From: Loktanella fryxellensis
Lineage (GTDB): Bacteria > Pseudomonadota > Alphaproteobacteria > Rhodobacterales > Rhodobacteraceae
DNA: 56,662 bases
Assembly: GCF_900110065.1 (NCBI RefSeq)
Contig: NZ_FOCI01000021.1
Location: 1 to 56,662 of the forward strand
Direction: 5' to 3'
Shown piece after piece: positions 35,819 through 43,868 of the stretch. Numbering within the stretch: position 1 is the first letter of the stretch; each line of letters opens with the position of its first letter. The notes beneath the pieces were generated by a model. The model ran no database searches. It was not told the DNA's origin and saw nothing but the letters and a program-made list of their open reading frames with translations. The translations under genes were made by a program, and so were the position numbers.

Positions 35819-37161
35819 ACGCCCTAGCCCGCCTTTTGACCCGGATTACGGGGCCGGTGCACAAACGCCAGATTGAAGCTGGCGGCGGTGGGCGGCGTTG
35901 GCAGGGTTCGCCCATGATGAACGCGCCGCAAGCGTCGATCCTTGCGGCCCGCGCGCCAGCCAAGGCCCGTGCAGCGGCGTTGTCCATGAACAACCCGACG
36001 GCGGCGCGGATCGTGGAGACGTGGCTTGCGGCGCTGGCGGGCAAGGGCTGGCAGGCGCTTTCGCAGCACTCGGACCCTGCAATCCGGCGTGCGCTGAATA
36101 ACGAATTTGAAGGGCAGATGCTGGCCTTGTTGCCAGTCGCGGTGCGCGCCCTGGTGCGCGACGGCGAAGCCTTTGTGAGAACCTTTACTGTTTCGGGTGA
36201 TCCGGGAGAGGATAGGCGGGCGGCGTTTGGTTCCTTGGCGCTGCCCGCCGACCAGATTGACCCGTCGCTGACCCGCGACCTTGGCGACGGCGGGCGGATC
36301 GTTGCTGGGGTTGAATTCGACGCAAGCGACCGGATCGTCGCCTATCACATTCTGCCCGATGCCCCCGGAACCCCGTTCGGGTTGATTGGGCAGGCGGTGC
36401 GGGTTCCGTCGCGCGAAGTGCTGCACGTCTTTGACCAGCTTTTCCCCGGACAGGTGCGCGGCATTTCTTGGCTTGCCCCGGTGCTGCTGAAGCTGGCGGA
36501 CTTTGATGCGGCGTCCGACGCCATGCTGATGACGCTCAAGGTTCAAAGCCTGATGACGGGCTTTGTGCGCGACGCGGAAGGCGGCACGGCGGGGTTCGAA
36601 TCCACCGACGGCAGCGTGAACGTAAGCCTTGAGCCAGGCGCTATGCGGGTTCTGCCCTATGGGTCCGAAGTGGAATTCTCGCAGCCCGGACAGGGACTGT
36701 CGCAGGCCGTGGAATTCGTGAAAGGCCAGCAACGCGAAATCGCCGTCGGTGTTGGGCTGACCTATGAACAGGTGACGGGCGATCTGTCGGGCACGAATTA
36801 TTCAAGTGCCCGTGTCGGCTTGCTGGAATTCCGCCGTCGCGCGGAAATGCTGCAAAAGACGTTGATTGAGGCGCAGTTGCTGCGCCCCCTCTGGCGGCGC
36901 TGGATCGACGCCAAGGCATTGGCGGGTGAATTCGGCACCAGTGAATCCGAATTGGCCGACTATCGCGCCGTCAAATTCGTTGCCCCCGGCTGGCAATGGG
37001 TGGACCCGCTGAAAGAGGCGAATTCCGATATCCGCGCGATTGAGGCGGGTTTGAAATCGCGCGCCGAAGTGGTCGCAGGCCGTGGCCGCGATATCGAAGA
37101 ACTGGACGAAGAAATCGCGGCGGACACCTTCGCCCGCGCAACCAAACCTACAGGAGTCTGA
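35815..37161 (+). CDS. Phage portal protein, lambda GpB family
   Basis: 448 residues from TTG in a TTGA overlap. Portal features: AAALSMNNPTAARIVETWLA, ALVRDGEAFVRTF, LPADQIDPSL, YHILPDAP, HVFDQLFPGQVRGISWLAP, GTNYSSARVGLLEFRRR, LLRPLWRRWID. It forms the dodecameric DNA entry ring at one head vertex and docks the terminase. A shorter-than-lambda C-terminus is usual for related small portals. Confidence 0.9.
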   Translation: MNALARLLTRITGPVHKRQIEAGGGGRRWQGSPMMNAPQASILAARAPAKARAAALSMNNPTAARIVETWLAALAGKGWQALSQHSDPAIRRALNNEFEGQMLALLPVAVRALVRDGEAFVRTFTVSGDPGEDRRAAFGSLALPADQIDPSLTRDLGDGGRIVAGVEFDASDRIVAYHILPDAPGTPFGLIGQAVRVPSREVLHVFDQLFPGQVRGISWLAPVLLKLADFDAASDAMLMTLKVQSLMTGFVRDAEGGTAGFESTDGSVNVSLEPGAMRVLPYGSEVEFSQPGQGLSQAVEFVKGQQREIAVGVGLTYEQVTGDLSGTNYSSARVGLLEFRRRAEMLQKTLIEAQLLRPLWRRWIDAKALAGEFGTSESELADYRAVKFVAPGWQWVDPLKEANSDIRAIEAGLKSRAEVVAGRGRDIEELDEEIAADTFARATKPTGV

Positions 37162-37162
37162 A

Positions 37163-37495
37163 ATGCGAAATTCCCTTTTCTCTGGCAACAACGTCACGCT
37201 GCCCGCGCCTTTTGCCCTGACTTCGGGGCAGGTGGCGCAAGTTGGTTCGATCATCGGTGTGGCGCAAGGTGCCGCTGCATCCGGTGCCGACGTGGTGCTT
37301 GTGCGCCAAGGCGTGTTCACCCTGACTAAAACCGCCGCGCAGGCATGGACCCTTGGCCAGACGCTTTATTGGGACAACGCCGCGCGCGCCGTCACCACGA
37401 CCGTTGCCAGCAACAAGATCATCGGTGCCGCCTTTGCCGCTGCCCTTGCGGCGGACACGGCGGGGCAGGTGCTGTGTGACGGCACGATCCGCTAA
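37163..37495 (+). CDS. DUF2190-like capsid-associated (decoration/cement) protein
   Basis: 110 residues behind CAGGAG, one base after the portal stop. The pattern LPAPFALTSGQVAQVGSIIG, then VVLVRQGVFTLTKTAAQAWT and GQTLYWDNAARAVT, ending GQVLCDGTIR, is that of DUF2190 proteins. These beta-rich proteins are encoded by phages beside the capsid gene and probably stabilise the head. Confidence 0.8.
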   Translation: MRNSLFSGNNVTLPAPFALTSGQVAQVGSIIGVAQGAAASGADVVLVRQGVFTLTKTAAQAWTLGQTLYWDNAARAVTTTVASNKIIGAAFAAALAADTAGQVLCDGTIR

Positions 37496-37513
37496 GAACC
37501 GGGAACCGATACC

Positions 37514-39253
37514 ATGACCATTCACCTTCGGGCGGCAAACATGCGCCCCGCCACCTTCAACGCAGAAGCCCGCACGATTGAAGCAATCGTATCGACCGGG
37601 GCGGCGGTTGCCCGCCCCGGCTTTACCGAAGTGCTTGACCTGCGCGGCGTCGATCTGGCGCGGCTTGTCGGTGCCCCGGTGCTGGACGGGCACCGCCGCG
37701 ACACGACCCGCGATCAGTTGGGCGTGATCGAGGCGGCGCGCATGACGCACGAAGGTTTGCTTGTGGTGATCCGGTTCCGCGAATCCACCCCGGCGCAAGC
37801 CGTAATGACTGACGTTGCCAACGGCACCCTGCGCGGGCTGTCGATTGGCTACACCGTTGAGCAGACCCGCGAGGCCAAAGACGGCACCAAGCGGGTTCGC
37901 ACCGCGACCAAGTGGACGCCGATTGAGGTGTCCATCGTTCCCGTTCCCGCCGATCCCGGCGCATATTTCAGAAATGGAGAAGTCACCATGCCGACCACCG
38001 AACTTGATGTGCAGGTGCAAACCCGCGCTGAAATGAACACCGAAATTCGCAGCATCGCCGAACTGGCGGGGCTGGACCGGGCTTGGACCGACGGGCAGAT
38101 CGACGCCGAGGCGACGCCGGAAGCGGCCCGCGAACTGGCTTGGGCCGCGATGGCGCAACGCCAGGCACAAACCCGAACCCGCACCACGGCGCAGATCACC
38201 TTTGATCACAACGACCCGGCGGTGTTCACTTCCCGCATGGGCGAGGCGATCCACGCCCGGATGAACCCAGGCTATGAACTGTCTGCCGCAGCGCGCCAGT
38301 ATGCGAACTTGCGGATGCCCGATGTGGTCCGCGAAGTCGCTAAGCGCCACGGCATTGCGGTGCAGGGGCTGTCTGACAGTCAGGTGTTCACCCGCGCGGG
38401 CAGCATGGTCACGGGCGATCTGGCGGGCATCCTTGGCGATAGCGCCGGGCGCAGCTTGCGGACCGCCTATGATGCTGCCCCGTCCGGTCTGCGCCCCGCC
38501 GCGCGCCAGACGCAGTATCCGAACTTCAAAGTGCAGACCAAGTATATGCTTGGTGACGCCCCGGCCCTTCGCCGGGTGCTTGAAGGCGGCGAATATCCGA
38601 TGGGTTCGGTTGCCGAATCCGCCAACACCAATACGCTGGCCACCTTCGGCAACATCATCCCCTACACGCGGCAAATGTGGATCAATGATGATCTGGGCGC
38701 GCTGGCGGACTTTTCCCGCCGCATGGGCATCGCGTCGCGCGAATTCGAGAACGCGCAGCTTGTCACGGCCCTGACCAGCAACCCGATCATGGGTGACGGT
38801 CTGGCGGTGTTTGTGGCTGGCCACGGCAACCTTGACGCCGCGTCCGCGCCAAGCGTCGCCAGCTTGAACGCCGGGCGGGTTCGGATGCGCAAACAGACTT
38901 CGGCGAACGGTATGCCGATCAATGCCGCCCCCCGCTATCTGATCGTGCCGCCCGAATATGAAACCATTGGCGAACAGTTGCTGACCACGCTGGCAGCAAC
39001 TGCCGTGGCGGACGTCAACCCCTTTGCCAAGCTGTCGCTTCTGGTGGAACCCCGCCTGACCACCGCAACGCAATGGTATCTGGCAGCGGACCCCGCGAGT
39101 ATCGACGGTCTGGAATACGCCTATCTTGAAGGCGCGCCCGGCCCGCAGGTGGAAACGACCGTCGCCTTCGAGGTTGACGCCATGATGATCAAGGTCCGCT
39201 TGGACTTTGGCGCTGCATGGATCGACCATCGCGGTTGGTATCGGAACGGCTGA
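37514..39253 (+). CDS. Fused prohead protease and HK97-type major capsid protein
   Basis: 579 residues. Residues 1-155 form an S78-type prohead protease: PVLDGHRRDTTRDQLGVI carries the catalytic His, NGTLRGLSIGYTVEQ the Ser, and PIEVSIVPVPADPGA the third strand. An Ala/Gln-rich linker-scaffold segment runs to about 250. The rest is a major capsid protein (LGDAPALRRVLEGGEYPMGS, QMWINDDLGALADFSRRMGI, ENAQLVTALTSNP, GLEYAYLEGAPGPQV). Protease, scaffold and shell in one chain means self-assembly and self-maturation from a single gene. Confidence 0.88.
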   Translation: MTIHLRAANMRPATFNAEARTIEAIVSTGAAVARPGFTEVLDLRGVDLARLVGAPVLDGHRRDTTRDQLGVIEAARMTHEGLLVVIRFRESTPAQAVMTDVANGTLRGLSIGYTVEQTREAKDGTKRVRTATKWTPIEVSIVPVPADPGAYFRNGEVTMPTTELDVQVQTRAEMNTEIRSIAELAGLDRAWTDGQIDAEATPEAARELAWAAMAQRQAQTRTRTTAQITFDHNDPAVFTSRMGEAIHARMNPGYELSAAARQYANLRMPDVVREVAKRHGIAVQGLSDSQVFTRAGSMVTGDLAGILGDSAGRSLRTAYDAAPSGLRPAARQTQYPNFKVQTKYMLGDAPALRRVLEGGEYPMGSVAESANTNTLATFGNIIPYTRQMWINDDLGALADFSRRMGIASREFENAQLVTALTSNPIMGDGLAVFVAGHGNLDAASAPSVASLNAGRVRMRKQTSANGMPINAAPRYLIVPPEYETIGEQLLTTLAATAVADVNPFAKLSLLVEPRLTTATQWYLAADPASIDGLEYAYLEGAPGPQVETTVAFEVDAMMIKVRLDFGAAWIDHRGWYRNG

Positions 39254-39468
39254 TGGCTATCGACCCGAGCGAACTGGAAACCCTGCGCGACGCCCTGATC
39301 AGGGCGCGCGCAAGTGCAACACGAGTCGTCATGTTTGAGGGCAAGCGGGTTGAATATGGCAGCGACGCCGAAATGGCGAACGCCCTCGCCGATCTGGAAA
39401 CCCGTATCCGCCGCGCCTCTGCGCCCCGACCCGGCAATATCAACTTTTCAACCTCTAAAGGTATGTGA
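39253..39468 (+). CDS. gpW-like head-completion/connector protein
   Basis: 71 residues; its ATG overlaps the capsid TGA by one base. The gpW hairpin pattern is seen in VVMFEGKRVEYGSDAEM and ALADLETRIRRASAPRPG. In lambda, gpW closes the filled head and prepares it for tail binding. Its presence without tail genes implies that tails come from a helper phage. Confidence 0.75.
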   Translation: MAIDPSELETLRDALIRARASATRVVMFEGKRVEYGSDAEMANALADLETRIRRASAPRPGNINFSTSKGM

Positions 39469-39647
39469 TGGCAAACCGTCCCGCTCTTCTGAAACAGTCT
39501 GAACTGACTCGCTATCTCAAGGCGATGAAAGCCGCTGGCAATGACGGCGGCAGAGTTGAAGTGAAGCCTGATGGAACTCACGTCATCTTCCAAGGCGAGT
39601 CCGAAGCCTCTACTGTGACCAACCCTTGTGACAGGCTACTGAAATGA
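39468..39647 (+). CDS. Small basic protein before the integrase, possible excisionase
   Basis: 59 residues, ATG overlapping the gpW stop by one base; it overlaps the integrase start by 4 bases. It reads ALLKQSELTRYLKAMKAAGN, then GRVEVKPDGTHVIFQG. Its position, coupled to the integrase, and its size suggest a recombination directionality factor, but no helix-turn-helix can be claimed with confidence. Confidence 0.5.
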   Translation: MANRPALLKQSELTRYLKAMKAAGNDGGRVEVKPDGTHVIFQGESEASTVTNPCDRLLK

Positions 39648-40744
39648 TCCGACGCAAGAACCCTTATCCCGGCGTGACCCGGATCGTGGATCGGCACGGC
39701 CAAACCCGTTTCCGGTTTCGAAGTAAGGGGTTCACTTGCTATCTGCCGGGGCCGTATGGCTCTGTCGCGTTCCGTGCGGCCTATGACGCGGCGATTGAAG
39801 GGGCGAAGGCACCGAACCGCAGCACAACGCCCCAAGGCACCGTGGCTTGGCTGATCGAACAGTATCTGGCCAGCCCAAAGTATCGGAACCTGTCGGAAAG
39901 CCGCAAGCGCAGCATCCGGGGCGAACTGGACTGGTTGCGCGGCGTTGCGGGCGATCTGCCCTATGCGAGATTCGGAACTGGCCACGTCGAGGCGCTTATG
40001 GGCAAGAAGTCTGGCCCGACCGCCGCGAACACGGTCAAGAAGAACCTGTCCATGCTATTCAATTTTGCGATCAAGCGGGAAATGGGCGTCACCTTCAACC
40101 CGGCCCGATATGCTGACAGGCGCAAGGAAAACGCCGACGGCTATCACACTTGGACTGATCAAGAGATTGCCCGGTTTAAGGAACACCATGCGACGGGCAG
40201 CAAGGCTTTGCTGGCGATGATGCTGTTCCTTTGGACAGGCGCGTCGCGGCAAGACGTGGCCGCAATGGGCTGGCGCAACGTGCAAGGTGATCGGATCACC
40301 TACAGGCGTGGCAAGACAGGAATCGGGGCCGATCTGCCGATACATGAAGAACTTGCCGCCGAACTGGCCTATGTGCCGCGTGACCAGTTTCTGTTCGTCA
40401 CGCATGGCGACGGCTTGGCTTACAAACCGACTACCTTGGGCAACTGGTTCAAGGATCAATGCAAGGCCGCAGGCAACCCGCTTTGTTCAGCGCATGGGCT
40501 GCGAAAGTCGCTGGCAACCCTGATGGCGAACGCTGGCAAGTCACCCGACGAAATCCGTGCTGTGATGGCTCACAAGACCAACAAGGAAGGGGCGACCTAC
40601 ACCAAAAAGGCAGATCGTTCGCGGCTTGCAGATAGTGGGTTTGTCGGCCTGTCCAGCACAGAAGCGGAACGAAACTTGTCCAACCTAACGGCGGGGTTGG
40701 ACACAAGCGTATCGCAACCCATTGAAAGGAAAGCATTAAAATGA
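39644..40744 (+). CDS. int: Tyrosine-type integrase of the island
   Basis: 366 residues. The N-terminal arm and core-binding part (about 60-170) are followed by the catalytic domain (about 175-340). Active residues: Arg in WTGASRQDVAAMGW, Lys in RRGKTGIGADLPIH, His and Arg in SAHGLRKSLATLMA, His in VMAHKTNKEG, and the nucleophile Tyr in GATYTKKAD. It ends a few bases before the tRNA-Glu 3' end it recombines with, the classic island arrangement. All catalytic residues are present, so excision may still be possible. Confidence 0.92.
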   Translation: MIRRKNPYPGVTRIVDRHGQTRFRFRSKGFTCYLPGPYGSVAFRAAYDAAIEGAKAPNRSTTPQGTVAWLIEQYLASPKYRNLSESRKRSIRGELDWLRGVAGDLPYARFGTGHVEALMGKKSGPTAANTVKKNLSMLFNFAIKREMGVTFNPARYADRRKENADGYHTWTDQEIARFKEHHATGSKALLAMMLFLWTGASRQDVAAMGWRNVQGDRITYRRGKTGIGADLPIHEELAAELAYVPRDQFLFVTHGDGLAYKPTTLGNWFKDQCKAAGNPLCSAHGLRKSLATLMANAGKSPDEIRAVMAHKTNKEGATYTKKADRSRLADSGFVGLSSTEAERNLSNLTAGLDTSVSQPIERKALK

Positions 40745-40764
40745 ATAAGTGGCAGCCCGTAGGG
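40745..40764. repeat. attR, tRNA-proximal copy of the att repeat
   Basis: The 20-bp repeat identical to 29540-29559, covering the acceptor 3' strand and CCA of tRNA-Glu plus five bases beyond. The tRNA stays complete on this side. Confidence 0.88.
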
Positions 40765-40824
40765 GAGTCGAACCCCTCTTCCCAGGTTGAAAACCTGGTG
40801 TCCTAACCGATAGACGAACGGGCC
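40750..40824 (-). tRNA. tRNA-Glu (anticodon TTC)
   Basis: A full cloverleaf on the minus strand: acceptor GGCCCGT pairs with ACGGGCT (one G-U), D-loop with TCGGTTAGGAC, anticodon stem CCAGG/CCTGG around loop TTTTCAA (TTC at 40789-40791), T-arm GAGGGGTTCGACTCCCC, encoded CCA. Used as the integration site by the 11-kb island. Confidence 0.95.
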
Positions 40825-40922
40825 ACAGCTTGTGTCGCGCTTCTAATCAGCGGGTGCGGAGGGTGCAAGCAGCTTTTCGTCGGTTTCGTCGAAAAAATCG
40901 CATCGGCCCCCTCCACCCCCGA

Positions 40923-42704
40923 TCAGGCCCGCGCCGCATCCTCCAGGCGCAGTTGCGGGCTCTGGCGACCTTGCCAGACGTTGACCTCCAGCTTGCCCGC
41001 GAGATGGAACCGGGCGTCGCCATGCGCCATCAGCGCAGGCCCCAGCGGGCCGTCCATCGCGCCGAAGGCGATGGCGTCGATCCGGGCCCCTAGACCGTCG
41101 CCGAACGTCACCTTCAGGTGCCCGGTGCCCACCACCTTGGCGAACAGGATGCGGCAATCGGGAAAGGCAAAGCGCGGGGCAGGGCTGCCCGCGCCGAAGG
41201 GACCCGCCGCATCGATCTGGCCGATCAGATCGACCGTCGCGGCCCCCGGCATCAGCACACCATCGAGGCGCAGGTCGCGCGGCCCCAGCGCCCCGGCGCC
41301 CTGCCGGTCCAGCAAGGCGGCGATGCGGTCCATTGCGGCGGAAATCAGATCCTCCCTCACGGTCAGGCCAGCGGCCATCTTGTGACCGCCGCCCTTCTCC
41401 AGCAGCGCTTCTCCGGCGACCCGCTGGATCACTGCGCCAAGGTCGATGCCGCCGACCGACCGTCCGGACCCCTTTCCGATGCCGTTGTCGAGGCCGATGA
41501 CGATGGCGGGGCGGTTGGTCGCCTCCTTCAGCCGGGCGGCGACGATGCCCACGACGCCCGGATGCCAGCCCGCACCAGCGGCCCAGACCAGCGGGCCGTC
41601 GAGGCCGCGCGCCTCGGCCTGCGCCATGGCGGCATCGCGCACCACACCCTCGATCTCGCGTCGTTCGGTGTTCAACTGGTCGAGGCGCGCAGCCAGCGCC
41701 GCCGCCTCGTGCGCATCGTCGGTCGCCAACAGACGCGCGCCCAGATCGGCGGCCCCGATGCGGCCCCCCGCATTGACGCGCGGCCCCAGCATGAAGCCAA
41801 GGTGATGCGCCGTCGGCGCCTGATCCAACCCCGCCACGTCGGCCAGCGCCACCAGACCGGGCCGCTGCCGCCGCCCCATCACGACCAGCCCCTGCCGCAC
41901 GAAGGCGCGGTTGACGCCCACCAGCGGGGCCACGTCGGCGACCGTCGCCAATGCCACCAGATCCAGCAGCCCCATCAGATCCGGGCCAGCCTCACCGGCC
42001 GCCTTCATCTGGCGGTTCGCCTCGACCAGCATCAGGAACACGACGCCAGCGGCGCACAGGTGGCCCAGCGTGCCATCCTCGTCCTGCCGGTTCGGGTTCA
42101 CGATGGCGAGGGCGGGTGGCAGCGTCTCGGCCCCCAGATGGTGGTCCAGCACGACCACGTCGGCCCCCGTGGCCGCCGCGATGGGGCCATGGGACAGGGT
42201 GCCGCAATCGACGCAGACGATCAGGTCGTGGGCCGCCGCCAGCATCGCCATGGCCGCGTCGTTGGGGCCATAGCCTTCGTCGATGCGGTCCGGCACATAG
42301 AGCGTCGCCCGCACGCCCAGATCGCGCAGCCAGACCAGCAGGAGGGCCGCCGACGCGCCGCCGTCCACGTCGTAATCGGCAAAGACTGCGATCCGCTGCC
42401 GCCCCCGCACCGCCGCCAGCACCCGCGCCGCCGCCGCCTCCATGTCGCGCAGGGACCGCGGGTCCGGCAGCAGGTCGCGCAGGGTAGGTGCAAGATAGGC
42501 CGCCGCCCCGTCGGCCGCGACGTCGCGCGCAGCCAGCACGCGGCACAGGGCAGGGGGCAGGCCCGTCGCCTGCGCCAGCGCCTCGGCTTGCCGGTCGTCA
42601 TGGGCGCTCGGCCCCGTCCAGCGCCGCCCCGACAAGGAGGCGTCCACCCCGAGGAAGGCGGGCCCGAGGAGCGCAGGCCCAAGGAAGGCAGGTCTTTCAA
42701 TCAT
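40923..42704 (-). CDS. recJ: Single-stranded-DNA-specific exonuclease RecJ
   Basis: 593 residues, normal length. DHH-phosphoesterase motifs: FADYDVDGGASAA, VCVDCGT, VVLDHHLG, and further PRVNAGGRIGAADLGA. The DHHA1 domain shows GKGSGRSVGG and EKGGGHKMAAG, and an OB-like C-terminal domain is present. It degrades 5' single strands in recombination and mismatch repair. The C-terminus faces tRNA-Glu with 98 bp between; glpX lies upstream. Confidence 0.95.
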   Translation of the reverse strand: MIERPAFLGPALLGPAFLGVDASLSGRRWTGPSAHDDRQAEALAQATGLPPALCRVLAARDVAADGAAAYLAPTLRDLLPDPRSLRDMEAAAARVLAAVRGRQRIAVFADYDVDGGASAALLLVWLRDLGVRATLYVPDRIDEGYGPNDAAMAMLAAAHDLIVCVDCGTLSHGPIAAATGADVVVLDHHLGAETLPPALAIVNPNRQDEDGTLGHLCAAGVVFLMLVEANRQMKAAGEAGPDLMGLLDLVALATVADVAPLVGVNRAFVRQGLVVMGRRQRPGLVALADVAGLDQAPTAHHLGFMLGPRVNAGGRIGAADLGARLLATDDAHEAAALAARLDQLNTERREIEGVVRDAAMAQAEARGLDGPLVWAAGAGWHPGVVGIVAARLKEATNRPAIVIGLDNGIGKGSGRSVGGIDLGAVIQRVAGEALLEKGGGHKMAAGLTVREDLISAAMDRIAALLDRQGAGALGPRDLRLDGVLMPGAATVDLIGQIDAAGPFGAGSPAPRFAFPDCRILFAKVVGTGHLKVTFGDGLGARIDAIAFGAMDGPLGPALMAHGDARFHLAGKLEVNVWQGRQSPQLRLEDAARA

Positions 42705-42760
42705 GGCGGTCCTGTCCCCTTCGGGCTTCTTCTGGTCTTAAATATCCCCGCGCGGAGCGC

Positions 42761-42775
42761 CGGGCCGCAGGCCCG
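42761..42775 (-). terminator. Possible terminator hairpin after glpX
   Basis: A perfect 6-bp stem (CGGGCC/GGCCCG) with a 3-base loop. On the minus strand a GC-rich stretch and ATATTTAAG follow. The T-run is short, so termination here is only likely, not certain. Confidence 0.35.
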
Positions 42776-42810
42776 ATCGCCGACATCCGCCAAAGGCGCA
42801 ATCGCCGCCG

Positions 42811-43776
42811 TCAGGCCACCGGGTTGCGATAGCGCATGTGGCGCACCGATCCGGTCTTGGACCGCATCAGCACCGTCTCTGCCGTGACGAACCCCGGTTC
42901 GCGCCGGATGCCCGGCAGCAGCGATCCGTCGGTGACGCCGGTGGCTGCAAAGATCACGTCGCCGGTCACCATCGCGTCCCGGTCATAGATCCGGTCGAGG
43001 TCCACGATCCCCGCCTTTGCGGCGCGGCTGCGTTCGTCGTCGTTGCGAAACATCAGGCGGCCAAAGATCTGGCCCCCCATGCATTTCAACGCCGCTGCCG
43101 CCAGCACACCCTCCGGCGCGCCGCCGGACCCCATGTACATGTCGATGCCCGTGCGCGCCGCTTCGGCGCAGTGCATGACGCCTGCCACGTCGCCGTCGGT
43201 GATCAGCCGGATCGCGGCCCCGGTGGCGCGCAACTCGGCGATCATCTCCTCGTGGCGTGGGCGTTCCAACACGCAGACGGTGATGTCGCTGCGCGCACAT
43301 CCCTTGGCCTTCGCCAGCGCCGCGACGCGAGCGGCGGGCGACATGTCCAGCGTGACCACGCCGGGCTTGAACCCCGGCCCCACCGCCAGCTTGTCCATAT
43401 AGACGTCGGGGGCGTGCAGCATCGACCCGCGCGGGCCCATGGCGATGACGGCCAGCGCGTTGGGCATGTCTTTGGCGGTCAGCGTCGTGCCTTCCAGCGG
43501 GTCGAGGGCGATGTCCACGCCCGGCCCGTTGCCGGTCCCGACCTCCTCGCCGATGAACAGCATGGGCGCCTCGTCCCGCTCGCCTTCGCCGATCACCACG
43601 ACCCCCGCGATGTCGAGGGTGTTGAGCTGTCGGCGCATCGCGTCCACGGCGGCCTGATCGGCGGCCTTCTCGTCGCCGCGCCCGATCAGGGGCGCGCAGG
43701 CGATGGCCGCCGCCTCCGACACGCGGGCAAGGCCCAGCGAGAGGGAGCGGTCGTTGAAGTCGGGCGTATCCGTCAT
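42811..43776 (-). CDS. glpX: Class II fructose-1,6-bisphosphatase
   Basis: 321 residues, the usual GlpX length. Metal/substrate motifs: VVIGEGERDEAPMLFIGEEV, VDIALDPLEGTTLTAKD, then LERPRHEEMIAELR, GSGGAPEGVLAAAALKCMGG. It hydrolyses fructose-1,6-bisphosphate in gluconeogenesis or the Calvin cycle, in the cytoplasm. It lies between hom and recJ on the same strand. Start behind AGGAACCGCGACC. Confidence 0.95.
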   Translation of the reverse strand: MTDTPDFNDRSLSLGLARVSEAAAIACAPLIGRGDEKAADQAAVDAMRRQLNTLDIAGVVVIGEGERDEAPMLFIGEEVGTGNGPGVDIALDPLEGTTLTAKDMPNALAVIAMGPRGSMLHAPDVYMDKLAVGPGFKPGVVTLDMSPAARVAALAKAKGCARSDITVCVLERPRHEEMIAELRATGAAIRLITDGDVAGVMHCAEAARTGIDMYMGSGGAPEGVLAAAALKCMGGQIFGRLMFRNDDERSRAAKAGIVDLDRIYDRDAMVTGDVIFAATGVTDGSLLPGIRREPGFVTAETVLMRSKTGSVRHMRYRNPVA

Positions 43777-43868
43777 GGTCGCGGTTCCTGTGCTGGGTGT
43801 GTCACGGCCCTAGCCGCTGGGACCACGGCCTGACAAGCGTGTGAACGCTAACGGGCGGTGCGGCCCGG

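Larger units (their letters stand above)
29540..40764. mobile_element. 11.2-kb integrated phage-satellite-like island (cf-PICI-like) in tRNA-Glu
   Basis: Bounded by a perfect 20-bp direct repeat (29540-29559 and 40745-40764). The right copy overlaps the 3' end of an intact tRNA-Glu. A tyrosine integrase abuts the tRNA end. Contents in order: a winged-helix replication-type protein, a small unknown gene, small and large terminase, a DUF262-AlbA cargo gene on the opposite strand, a MerR-like gene, portal, DUF2190-like, fused protease-capsid, gpW-like, a small pre-integrase gene, integrase. No tail, lysis, holin, polymerase or helicase genes are present. That set matches capsid-forming phage-inducible chromosomal islands better than a whole prophage, but a deleted prophage cannot be ruled out. 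Confidence 0.8.

Noticed and set aside
37148-39229. A 693-residue minus-strand open frame opposite the capsid gene
   Set aside because: It mirrors the protease-capsid frame and has no domain pattern; the sense strand gives clear protease and capsid motifs.
29540-40764. Gene transfer agent cluster
   Set aside because: GTA clusters carry tail genes, are not flanked by att repeats and do not have an integrase. Here an integrase, att sites and no tail genes are found.
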